Below are positions 1 through 7,787 of a stretch of 64,000 nt of DNA, in pieces. The number at the start of each line of letters is the position of its first letter. The first letter of the stretch is position 1. Source of the DNA: Campylobacter concisus (GTDB lineage: Bacteria > Campylobacterota > Campylobacteria > Campylobacterales > Campylobacteraceae); the NCBI RefSeq assembly GCF_002913225.1, contig NZ_PPAW01000020.1:56709-120708 (forward strand), read 5' to 3'. The translations under genes and the position numbers were made by a program. Below the pieces are notes generated by a model that had not been told where the DNA came from, ran no database searches, and saw only the letters and a program-made list of their open reading frames with translations.

Positions 1-543
1 TACAAGATCATAAATATGAGCTTTGATGGTCTTATCCCAGCGCTTAAAGCTGGCAAGATAAATGGCATCATAAGTGCGATGAGCGCGACTCCTGATAGAC
101 TAAAGTCGATTGATTTTACAAAGCCATACTACCTAACTGAAAACATCTACCTAAAGAAAAAAGGCAACGATGCTTTAAAAGCTAAAGAGGAGCTAGCTGG
201 CAAAAAAGTAGGCGTGCAACAAGGCACCATCCAAGAGCTAGCTGCAAATGCGATAAGTGGCGCAAAAGTAGTGCCTTCAGAAGATACTGTGCCACTCATT
301 ATGGGGCTAAAAGTTGGCAAATTTGACGCGGTTATCCTTGATAGCTCGATCGGCTATGGCTTTATCAAGAAAAACCCTGAAGTAGAGGCGTTTTTCAAAG
401 AGGTTGATGGTAGCGAAGGCTTTTCAATCGCTTTTGATAAAAATAAGCAGAGCGAGCTTATCGCTAAGATAAATCAAATTTTAGATGAGATGAAAAAAGA
501 CGGCAGCTACGACGCATTGCTTAAAAAATACGAACTAAAATAA
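1..543 (+). CDS. amino-acid ABC transporter substrate-binding protein (5'-truncated by window edge)
   Basis: The open frame runs in from base 1 without a start, so only the last 180 residues are here; the first ATG, at 16, is internal. This is a family 3 periplasmic solute-binding protein, which captures an amino acid and hands it to an inner-membrane permease. Visible family traits are the SAMSATPDR-type hinge text, 'LAGKKVGVQQGT' opening the second lobe, and a C-terminal 'LIAKINQILDEMKKDGSYDALLKKY' type helix, split here as LIAKINQILDEMKKDG then SYDALLKKY. Lobe text resembles lysine/arginine/cystine binders, but substrate cannot be read from this fragment. A terminator hairpin follows, so the permease and ATPase are probably upstream or elsewhere. 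Confidence 0.9.
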   Translation, partial: YKIINMSFDGLIPALKAGKINGIISAMSATPDRLKSIDFTKPYYLTENIYLKKKGNDALKAKEELAGKKVGVQQGTIQELAANAISGAKVVPSEDTVPLIMGLKVGKFDAVILDSSIGYGFIKKNPEVEAFFKEVDGSEGFSIAFDKNKQSELIAKINQILDEMKKDGSYDALLKKYELK

Positions 544-553
544 CACCTCCCAA

Positions 554-590
554 CTAGCCTGCAAATTTAGCAGGCTAGCTTTATCTTGCA
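554..590 (+). terminator. Rho-independent terminator after the binding-protein gene
   Basis: CTAGCCTGC at 554-562 pairs perfectly with GCAGGCTAG at 570-578 around a 7-base loop, followed by a T-rich run. It lies 11 bases after the stop codon. Confidence 0.8.
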
Positions 591-643
591 TTTTAAAATT
601 TATACTAAAATCCGCTTTTACATAGAAATTTAAAGGACGGATT

Positions 644-3382
644 ATGAGAAAAATTCTGCTACTTTTATGCCTAGCACTTAGCCTCTTTGCCTTGCAAAAT
701 GACAAAGATATGCTAAGTGGCGAGCTAAAAAACGGGCTTAAATACTATATAAAAGGGAATAAATTTCCACAAAAAACGGCCATCTTTTACCTAGTCGTAA
801 ATTCAGGCTCGACTGATGAGAGAGATGGCGAGCAGGGGCTTGCGCACTTTTTGGAGCACATGGCGTTTAATGGCAGCCGTGACTTTAGCAAAAACGAGCT
901 CATTAAACAGCTTGAGAGCCTCGGGGTCAAATTTGGCGCTGATCTAAACGCGCAAACAAGCTACGATCAGACGAGCTACACGCTAAGCATAAATGTAAAT
1001 GAGAAAAATTTAAAGGACGTTTTTAAGGTCTTTTCAAACTGGATAGATGGCGTAAAGATCGACGCAGGCGAGCTTGATAAGGAGCGAGGCGTCATAATGG
1101 AGGAGGAGCGCCAGCGAAACACGCCAGCATATAGGCTCTATCTTGCCCAGAGCAAGGACATCTTTGCTGGCAGCATCTATCAAAAAAGAGTGCCTATAGG
1201 CGACATGAACGTGATAAAAAGCGTAGATGCTAAGCACATGCAAGAGTTTTACGAGAAGCTTTATCAGCCAAGATTTATGAGCTTTGTGGCTGTTGGCGAC
1301 TTTGATAAAAACGAGATAAAAGCTCTGATAGAAAAAAACTTTAGCGCAGCAAAAAATAGCAACTCTTACACTCATCCAGACAAAAGCATCGCTTTTAAAG
1401 ATGGGCTAAACGTCTTTAACTACGACGCAAACGAGACGGCGGCTCAGTTTGTAAGACTTAGCTTTTTTGATAAATTTAAGCCAGTCTTGGATGAGGCTGA
1501 TGTGAAGAGAAATTTAAAAGATGCGCTAATAGCTAGCCTTATAAATATGCTTTATGAGCAAAAAAATGCAAATAATTCGTCAAATTTAAGCGTTGATTTT
1601 ATGGTGCAAACGCTTCAAGCAAAGCAAAAAATTTATAGCTTTGAGGCAAATGTGATCGGAGATGATTTTAACGCTAGCCTTAAAGATATGTTAAGCGTTT
1701 TAAAGGGCGTTGAGAAATTTGGCTTTAACAAAGGCGATTTTGCTGATGTTAAAAAGGCGTTTGTGGCAAATGTAGAGGCTAAATTTAAACGCTCAAAAAC
1801 TAAAAAATCAAGCGCTTATGCAAGTGAAATTTTAAATATGATCGAAAATGGCGGCTTTGTGCTAAGTGATGAAGATAGCAAAAACCTTAGCCTAAAGCTC
1901 TTAAACGAGATCACGCTAGAGGATGTTAATGCTAGATTTAGGCAAATTTTAGCCATACCTGATGAGCGCGTGAGGGTCTTTAGTAAAGATGGTTTTAAGC
2001 TTAGCAAAGATGCCTTTTTGAAGCTAAAAGATGAGGCAAAACCATACGATACAAATTTAGCTAGCCAGAGCCTAAATAAGAGCCTTGGCAATGAAAATTT
2101 AGAGCCAAAAGATACCCTTTCTAGTGAATTTGACCAAAAGCATGGCATCTACACTTATAAGCTGCCAAATGGCTCGCAAGTCATCTTTAAGCCACTAGCT
2201 ACCAAAAAAGATAGCATTTTGTTTGCAGCCATTAGCAAGGGTGGCACTTCAGATCTAGCTGATCCTAAGCTTGGTGGCTTTGCGGTTGCGCTCACAAATG
2301 AAAGTGGCGTTGGCAAATTTAACAACTACGAGCTTTCAAAGGTGCTAAACGACAAGATAGTAAGCTACGAAAAGAGCATAGAGGCGCTTACACAGGGCAT
2401 TTACGGCTCTTCAAGCAGTGGCGATCTTAGCTCACTGCTAGCTGTTATAAATTTAGAGTTTAGCTCTCCAAGAGCCGATGCAAACGTGCTTGAGAGGATA
2501 AAACAAAGAGTAAAAGATGAGCTAGCTAAAGAGCAAAATTTACCTGAATATAAATTTAGCACCGAATTTAGCAAGTTTTTTTACGAAAACAACAAGCGTG
2601 TAGCGCCCATTGAGATGGCTCAGATCGATGCGCTAAAGCTAAATGAGCTAAAAGCAATCATCAAAGATAAATTTACAAACGCAGCCTCATACACCTTCGT
2701 AATCATCGGTGACACCGACGAGGAGAGGCTTTTGCCACTTGTTAAAAAGTATATCGCCACCTTACCTAAGCTTGGCGAGGCTGAAAATTTTAAAGATGAC
2801 GGCGTGCGAAGTATCAAGGGAGAGCACACATTTAAAAGAGAGTATCAAAGCACAAAAAGAAGCGATGTGAGCGTGGATATAATAAATTTAGATACAAAAT
2901 ACAGCTTCAAAGAGGTGATCAAGCTAAGGGCGCTAAACTCGGTCTTAAAAACGGCACTTCGTGAAAAGATCAGAGAAGACAAAGGTCAAACATACGGCTT
3001 TAGCCTAAACGCTAAGCTCTCACGCTATCCGTATGAGCACTCAAAGGTGGTGATCGGCTTTACTTGCGACCCTGCAAACACGGACAAGATCATCGCCGAG
3101 ATAAAGGAGATAATAGCTAGCATCAAGCGTAGTGGCGCGCTCTTACCAAAACATTTGGAGGATTTTAAGGCGCAGAGTGAAATTTCTATAAAGAAAGACT
3201 ATGAAAAGCCTGAGTTTTGGCAAAATCTCATCATCTCAAATAAAATTTTTAACACGCCACTTTACACGGCTGATGAGTATATAGATGCGGTCAAAGCGGT
3301 CACGAATGACGATATCAAAGAGGCTGCTAGGCTATATCTTGATGAGAAAAATATGGTTATAAGCATAAATAATCCGAAGTAG
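644..3382 (+). CDS. M16 family zinc metallopeptidase (PqqL/insulinase-like), exported
   Basis: A 912-residue protein with an N-terminal signal peptide (MRKILLLLCLALSLFA). The inverted zinc motif HxxEH is H68-FL-E71-H72 inside 'GLAHFLEHMAF', with a downstream 'ERGVIMEEE' stretch near residue 148 that supplies the third ligand in this family. Length fits the two-repeat (about 100 kDa) M16B type; the second half, from about residue 500, looks like the inactive partner. Such enzymes degrade peptides in the periplasm; C. jejuni has a related PqqE-type peptidase. RBS AAAGGA sits 8 bases before the ATG. The gene stands alone between a terminator and a repeat region. Substrate is unknown. Confidence 0.9.
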   Translation: MRKILLLLCLALSLFALQNDKDMLSGELKNGLKYYIKGNKFPQKTAIFYLVVNSGSTDERDGEQGLAHFLEHMAFNGSRDFSKNELIKQLESLGVKFGADLNAQTSYDQTSYTLSINVNEKNLKDVFKVFSNWIDGVKIDAGELDKERGVIMEEERQRNTPAYRLYLAQSKDIFAGSIYQKRVPIGDMNVIKSVDAKHMQEFYEKLYQPRFMSFVAVGDFDKNEIKALIEKNFSAAKNSNSYTHPDKSIAFKDGLNVFNYDANETAAQFVRLSFFDKFKPVLDEADVKRNLKDALIASLINMLYEQKNANNSSNLSVDFMVQTLQAKQKIYSFEANVIGDDFNASLKDMLSVLKGVEKFGFNKGDFADVKKAFVANVEAKFKRSKTKKSSAYASEILNMIENGGFVLSDEDSKNLSLKLLNEITLEDVNARFRQILAIPDERVRVFSKDGFKLSKDAFLKLKDEAKPYDTNLASQSLNKSLGNENLEPKDTLSSEFDQKHGIYTYKLPNGSQVIFKPLATKKDSILFAAISKGGTSDLADPKLGGFAVALTNESGVGKFNNYELSKVLNDKIVSYEKSIEALTQGIYGSSSSGDLSSLLAVINLEFSSPRADANVLERIKQRVKDELAKEQNLPEYKFSTEFSKFFYENNKRVAPIEMAQIDALKLNELKAIIKDKFTNAASYTFVIIGDTDEERLLPLVKKYIATLPKLGEAENFKDDGVRSIKGEHTFKREYQSTKRSDVSVDIINLDTKYSFKEVIKLRALNSVLKTALREKIREDKGQTYGFSLNAKLSRYPYEHSKVVIGFTCDPANTDKIIAEIKEIIASIKRSGALLPKHLEDFKAQSEISIKKDYEKPEFWQNLIISNKIFNTPLYTADEYIDAVKAVTNDDIKEAARLYLDEKNMVISINNPK

Positions 3383-3580
3383 AAATTTGAGGGCAGCTGG
3401 CTTTTTAAATTTAGTCTGAGTAGAAATTTGGTGAGCCAAGCTGGCTGACTCTTAAAATTTAAACGCGAGTAAAAATTTATTAAGATAAGCTAGCTTTTTA
3501 AATTAGTTGGCTAATTGGCTCTTTAAATTCAAATCTAAGTAGAAATTTAAAGAGCTAAGCGGCCCCTAAAATTTTAGCCT
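3377..3580. repeat. four imperfect direct repeats with AGTAGAAATTT core
   Basis: Units begin at 3379, 3419, 3468 and 3538 with AGTAGAAATTT or AGTAAAAATTT, each followed by a GAGC/AAGC/GGCTNNCT-rich middle and a TTTTTAAAT or CTTAAAATT segment. Unit length varies from about 40 to 70 bases. The first unit overlaps the stop codon of the M16 peptidase gene. No coding potential is seen. Confidence 0.6.
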
Positions 3581-3617
3581 AAAGCCAAAGCTAAGCGAGG
3601 ATATCCTTTGGCTTTAG
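3579..3617 (-). terminator. hairpin at the 3' end of the minus-strand hypothetical gene
   Basis: CTAAAGCCAAAG (3579-3590) pairs perfectly with CTTTGGCTTTAG (3606-3617), a 12-bp stem whose loop contains the stop codon of the gene ending at 3591. There is no strong T-run, so it may be a weak terminator or an mRNA-end stabiliser. Confidence 0.5.
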
Positions 3618-4493
3618 TTTGTTTAGCTTTTGCACTAGATCATCAAAGCTCGCGCCATTTTCGACCTCGCGCCTGATAAATTCCTCGAAAAACTCACGTT
3701 TTATATCTTTATCCGTGTAGGTCACGCTCTTTTTGGTAACTTGCATAGGCTTAAATTTCTCTTCTTCTATCTCTTCGTTGCCATCTTCTCTAACTGGCAC
3801 AAGGGCGATATTTTGCAGCACATCAGCGATATTTTCGCCCTTTTCATAGCTTGTTTTTAGAAATTTCAAAAACTCATCTTTGCTATTTTTATCAGCGTAG
3901 CTTACACGATGCGGCATCGCTTGACCTAGGACTTCTATGCGTTTTTTAGCCGATGTTTGCTCGTAGTGTAAAGCCCCGTCTTTGAAAGAAATTTTTACAT
4001 TTGCATGCTCGCCAAGTATCCTTTCGGCGGTAAATTCCAGCCATTTGTCTTTAAATTTATCGATACTTAGATCAGAGTCTAGTAAATTTGTAGCCTCACG
4101 GTTTAGATAAAGTATGCCATTGGCGTGGTTGATTAGAAGTTTCAGGTTGTCGGTGGCAATAGCATATATATTGTAAGTTTTGTTAAACTCATCTACGCTA
4201 AAGCCGTTTTTCTCGCTGGTTAGAATGGAGCTTGCTCGCCAAAGCTTCGTGCTATCAACGAAATTTTTAAGACTAGCAACCTCGTCTTTACTCATTTTAC
4301 TATCGATGCCATTTATCTTGCCCCAGATAGAAATTTTATCATTTGACGAGTAGCCAGAAAGTGATAGATGCTTGAAGTCTAGAGAATTAGGAGAAATTTT
4401 TACTCTGTCTAAATTTTCAATAGTTGTTGGCTGTTTATTAAAAGTGTCTTGATAGTTAAAGCTTTGATTAAGTCCATTTAGTGCATTTATCAT
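3591..4493 (-). CDS. hypothetical protein
   Basis: A 300-residue protein I do not recognise. No signal peptide or membrane segment is visible. The N-terminus (MINALNGLNQSFNYQDTF) is Asn/Gln-rich and the C-terminal third is highly charged, with 'EEIEEEKFKP' near residue 240. Two similar C-terminal segments, 'DKNSKDEFLKFLKTSYEKGENIADVLQNI' (split: DKNSKDEFLKFLKTSYEKGE, NIADVLQNI) and 'DKDIKREFFEEFIRREVENG' plus 'ASFDDLVQKL', look like two copies of one helical module. Text such as 'SKMSKDEVASLKNFV' recalls short flagellar or secreted Campylobacter proteins, but this is only an impression. Codon use matches the neighbours. Confidence 0.75.
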   Translation of the reverse strand: MINALNGLNQSFNYQDTFNKQPTTIENLDRVKISPNSLDFKHLSLSGYSSNDKISIWGKINGIDSKMSKDEVASLKNFVDSTKLWRASSILTSEKNGFSVDEFNKTYNIYAIATDNLKLLINHANGILYLNREATNLLDSDLSIDKFKDKWLEFTAERILGEHANVKISFKDGALHYEQTSAKKRIEVLGQAMPHRVSYADKNSKDEFLKFLKTSYEKGENIADVLQNIALVPVREDGNEEIEEEKFKPMQVTKKSVTYTDKDIKREFFEEFIRREVENGASFDDLVQKLNKLKPKDILA

Positions 4494-4544
4494 GTCAAAT
4501 CCTTTAACACTATATCGGCAAATGGATTTAAATTTTAAGTGGGA

Positions 4545-4766
4545 TTATTTTTTATTGCGGTATTTTTCGAAAATGGCGATCATCTGGTGCGAGTCTTGCG
4601 CGACTTTGAGCTTGTTTGGGTTTTTGCTAAGCAGCTCTTCTCTTAAAGCATCGATGAACTCCTTGTCCTTTTTGCAGGCTTCAAGGCTCACACGTCCTCT
4701 AAGTATAGCCATAAACATAATATCGGCAGTCGCGTTTATCATCTCAAGCATCTTTTCTTCGCTCAT
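4545..4766 (-). CDS. small conserved-looking hypothetical protein
   Basis: A 73-residue acidic/basic helical protein (MSEEKMLEMINATADIMFMA...). It has no signal peptide. It lies 51 bases upstream of the 300-residue hypothetical gene on the same strand, so the two may be co-transcribed. An AAGGGG sequence lies about 13 bases before the start, rather distant. The longer plus-strand frame across it (4492-4791) has no RBS and reads as a shadow. Function unknown. Confidence 0.6.
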   Translation of the reverse strand: MSEEKMLEMINATADIMFMAILRGRVSLEACKKDKEFIDALREELLSKNPNKLKVAQDSHQMIAIFEKYRNKK

Positions 4767-4798
4767 TTTTCTAAATTTTGCCCCTTTTTAAGCAAATA

Positions 4799-5092
4799 TT
4801 ATTCCTTCACGCTTACAAAATTTATTATTTTTACCTCTTGGCTCTCTTTGCAAGCCTCCAGAGCAGCTGCGTTTTTCACCATGTGAGCGCTCTTCATGTG
4901 CTCTTTTTGGCTCTCTAAATTTTCCCAGCTCTCCATAAAGCAGTATTCGCTTTTAGTGCCTGCAACCACGCCACACTCGTAGCTTATGCAGCCTTTGTCT
5001 TTTCTTGAAGCTGGCACGATCTCTTTTAAAATTTCTTCAAATTTTGCCTCACATCCAGCTTTTAACTTTACATTTACATAAAATCCTACCAT
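4799..5092 (-). CDS. antibiotic biosynthesis monooxygenase (ABM) domain protein, putative quinol monooxygenase
   Basis: A 97-residue dimeric alpha-beta barrel (ABM) protein starting MVGFYVNVKLKAG. Family text is clear: 'KFEEILKEIVPASRKDKGCISYE', split as KFEEILKEIVPASRKDKG and CISYE, then 'FMESWENLESQKEHMKS'. The frame stays open upstream to 5221, but the start at 5092 has AAAGG 7 bases before it and removes a non-homologous leader. Members oxidise quinols or act as small-molecule oxygenases; the substrate cannot be told here. It is divergent from the molybdoenzyme gene across about 150 bases, so shared control is possible but not shown. Confidence 0.85.
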   Translation of the reverse strand: MVGFYVNVKLKAGCEAKFEEILKEIVPASRKDKGCISYECGVVAGTKSEYCFMESWENLESQKEHMKSAHMVKNAAALEACKESQEVKIINFVSVKE

Positions 5093-5245
5093 TTGTCTAT
5101 CCTTTAATATTTTTTGGCTAAAATAACGCAATTTAGACGCAAGTTTGCGTATTACATTACAAGGCCTTTTCATGACAAGATGATACAAAATAGTAAATTT
5201 ATAACTCATAAAACCAAACAAATTTAACCAAATATCGGAGAAAAA

Positions 5246-7699
5246 ATGAAAAGACGAGACTTTTTAAAGCTTGGCGCCTTAAGCGCAGCAAGCCTTCAAG
5301 CAAAAGAGCTTGACGGAGCAGCTCAGGCGCTTTTTGACAAGCAAAGTGGCCTAAGTGCAAACAAATTTGGCCCATTTTATGTAAAAACTATCGCAGGCCG
5401 CGTTGTAGAGACTGAGCCATTTGAGGGCGATGCGTGCCCAAATGAGCTAAACAACGCACTTCTTGATCATATCCAAAACGAAAGCCGTGTAAAATATCCA
5501 TTTGTTAGAAAGAGCTTTTTGGCTGACCCAAACAACCCAAAGCCAGAGCTTCGTGGCAAAGAGGAATTTGTGCGCGTGAGCTGGGACGAGGTGATAAAAC
5601 TAAGTGCAAAAATTTTAAAAGAAAATTTCGATAAATACGGCTCTGAGGCGATATACGGACAGGTTTATCAGTGGGGTAGCCTTGGTAAAGTAGGTCACAG
5701 CCAAAAGACCGCAAAGAGGCTACTTAATGTGCTTGGCGGATATGTAAATGAGCTTGGTGGCTACTCATACGGCGCAGCGACTGTCATCTTGCCTCACATC
5801 ACTGGCTCGATCGATCCAACGCTCGCGCCAACAAAGTGGGAGGCTATCTTAAAAAATGCCAAAACGATCGTATTTTGGGGCACAAACCCAGTCGTTTCAA
5901 ACAAGATCGCCATTGGCGTGCCGCTTCACAACTCATATAAATACTACGATGAGATCAGAAAAAAGGGCGAGAGCGGCGAGATGAAAATTTATAGCGTAGA
6001 CGTTTATCACAACGAAAGCGCAAGATATTTTGGCGCAAAGTACCTTGAAGTCGTGCCTTGCACCGATACGGCGATGATGATAGGTATGTGCAACTACCTT
6101 TTTGAAAAGGGACTTTACAGCAAAGAATTTATAGAAAAGTACACCGTTGGCTTTGATAAATTTAAAGAGTATATGCTTGGCACAAAAGACGGGGTCAATA
6201 AAAACCTAGCTTGGGCAAGTAAAATTTGTGGCGTGAGCGAGCAAGAGCTGGCGAAATTTAGCGAGGATCTAGCTAAAAACGACTCAGTCATAGTTAGTGG
6301 CTACGCGATACAAAGGCAAGATCACGGCGAGATGGCCTACTGGGCGCTCGTGACGCTAAATGCGATGCTTGGACACATCGGCAAAGAGGGTTGTGGCTTT
6401 GTCACAAATGACGGCATGCACAAAAACGCTGACGAAAGCTATATAGCGCCTAAACTATCGGCTTTTGAGACGAAGGTGCCACAAAAATTTATTGATAGTG
6501 GGCTGGTGCCAAAGACTAAGGGCTACGAGCTGCCAAACTCAAGGCTCATAGACGCGCTTTTAAGCCCTGGCAAAGAGATAACTAGAAATGGCAAGAACTA
6601 CAAGCTACCAAAGATCAGAGTGATGTTTAACGCCAACGGCTCGACATTTACAAGGCACCCAGAGACAAATAGAGCGATAAAAGCGATGCAAAAAGTGCAA
6701 GCGATCATCACTTGCGAGCCGTTTTGGACGAGCACGGCCAAATTTAGCGACATAGTCCTGCCAGCTGCGCTTGAGTGCGAGCGAACAGACATCGAGTTGG
6801 CAAACTCAACTAGCGAGTATCTCTTTGCCATTAAGCCGCTTGTCACGCCATTTGGCGAGAGCAAGAGCGACTTCGAGATCGCAAGGCTCATCGCAAAAGA
6901 GTGGGGCAGGGAAGAGGCATTTAGCGAGGGCAAAAGCGAGCTAGAGTGGGTCAAGGAAATTTACGAAGATGCCGTTAAAAAGGCTGCTGGGCTTGGGTAT
7001 GAGAGCATGCCAAGCTTTGATGAGTTTTGGGAAAAGGGATATTTTAGATTTGACAAGGTCGATGAGTCAAAACGCTACTTTACAAACTATAAGAAATTCC
7101 GCGACGACCCAGCGGCAAATCCGCTAAAAACGCCATCTGGCAAGATAGAAATTTACTCTGAAACGGTCGCTGGCTTTGGCTACGACGACTGCCCACCGCA
7201 TGCGACATGGCTTGAGCCGTTTGAGTGGCTGGGTGCGAAAAACAAAAAGTATCCTATCGCCATCAGCGGCGCGCACTCTAAATTTAGACTTCACTCGCAG
7301 CTAAATAACTCTGTGCTTCGCCATTTTAACGAGATCGCAGAGCGCGAGCCAGTGCTCATAAACCCAAAAACAGCCGAGGCTAGAGGGATAAAAATGGGCG
7401 ACGTGGTGAAAATTTACAACGACAGGGGCGAAATTTTGTGCGGTGCATTTGTGACCGAGGATGTGCCACAAAACGTCGTCATCGTGAGCGAGGGCGCTTG
7501 GTATGACCCAGATGTGCCAGGTGAGAAGAGCCTTTGTTTGCATGGAAATTTAAACGTGCTCACAAAAGACGTGCCATCAAGCAAGATGAGCCAGAGCAAC
7601 ACTGCCCACACGAGCCTTGTCGAGGTCGAGAAATTTAAGGGCACGCCAAAGCGTGTCAGGGCGTTTGACGCACCAAAGATTGGCACAAGAAAGGCCTAA
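5246..7699 (+). CDS. bisA: Tat-exported molybdopterin oxidoreductase, TMAO/DMSO/biotin-sulfoxide reductase family (BisA/TorA-like)
   Basis: An 817-residue enzyme with a Tat signal (KRRDFLKLG at residues 2-10). It belongs to the DMSO reductase type III group: it lacks an N-terminal Fe-S Cys motif, and the likely Mo ligand is Ser145 in 'YQWGSLGKVGH'. It should reduce S- or N-oxides in the periplasm. A C. concisus enzyme called BisA has been described as using such oxides for respiration and for repair of oxidised methionine; the symbol here is by resemblance. C. jejuni TorA (Cj0264c) works with a monohaem cytochrome c gene, but none is next to this one, so its electron donor is unclear. RBS CGGAG is 7 bases before the ATG. 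Confidence 0.88.
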   Translation: MKRRDFLKLGALSAASLQAKELDGAAQALFDKQSGLSANKFGPFYVKTIAGRVVETEPFEGDACPNELNNALLDHIQNESRVKYPFVRKSFLADPNNPKPELRGKEEFVRVSWDEVIKLSAKILKENFDKYGSEAIYGQVYQWGSLGKVGHSQKTAKRLLNVLGGYVNELGGYSYGAATVILPHITGSIDPTLAPTKWEAILKNAKTIVFWGTNPVVSNKIAIGVPLHNSYKYYDEIRKKGESGEMKIYSVDVYHNESARYFGAKYLEVVPCTDTAMMIGMCNYLFEKGLYSKEFIEKYTVGFDKFKEYMLGTKDGVNKNLAWASKICGVSEQELAKFSEDLAKNDSVIVSGYAIQRQDHGEMAYWALVTLNAMLGHIGKEGCGFVTNDGMHKNADESYIAPKLSAFETKVPQKFIDSGLVPKTKGYELPNSRLIDALLSPGKEITRNGKNYKLPKIRVMFNANGSTFTRHPETNRAIKAMQKVQAIITCEPFWTSTAKFSDIVLPAALECERTDIELANSTSEYLFAIKPLVTPFGESKSDFEIARLIAKEWGREEAFSEGKSELEWVKEIYEDAVKKAAGLGYESMPSFDEFWEKGYFRFDKVDESKRYFTNYKKFRDDPAANPLKTPSGKIEIYSETVAGFGYDDCPPHATWLEPFEWLGAKNKKYPIAISGAHSKFRLHSQLNNSVLRHFNEIAEREPVLINPKTAEARGIKMGDVVKIYNDRGEILCGAFVTEDVPQNVVIVSEGAWYDPDVPGEKSLCLHGNLNVLTKDVPSSKMSQSNTAHTSLVEVEKFKGTPKRVRAFDAPKIGTRKA

Positions 7700-7730
7700 A
7701 AGTAACAATTTGAAAATTTAAAGTGCTAAA

Positions 7731-7786
7731 AGCTATCCTTTTTTAAATAATTAGAGTTAAAATCTAAGAAAAAAGAAAGGATAGCT
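7731..7786 (+). promoter_or_regulatory. inverted repeat that would sequester the RBS of the next gene, with a TAAAAT -10 in its loop
   Basis: AGCTATCCTTT (7731-7741) is perfectly complementary to AAAGGATAGCT (7776-7786), which contains the Shine-Dalgarno AAAGG of the gene at 7788. The loop carries TAAAAT (7758-7763), a good Campylobacter -10. A transcript starting there, at about 7770, would lack the left arm; readthrough RNA from the molybdoenzyme gene would have it. Confidence 0.55.
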
Positions 7787-7787
7787 C

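Noticed and set aside
4492..4791. 99-codon plus-strand frame opposite the 73-residue gene
   Set aside because: No RBS; composition is typical of an antisense frame. The minus-strand gene fits the local codon use better.
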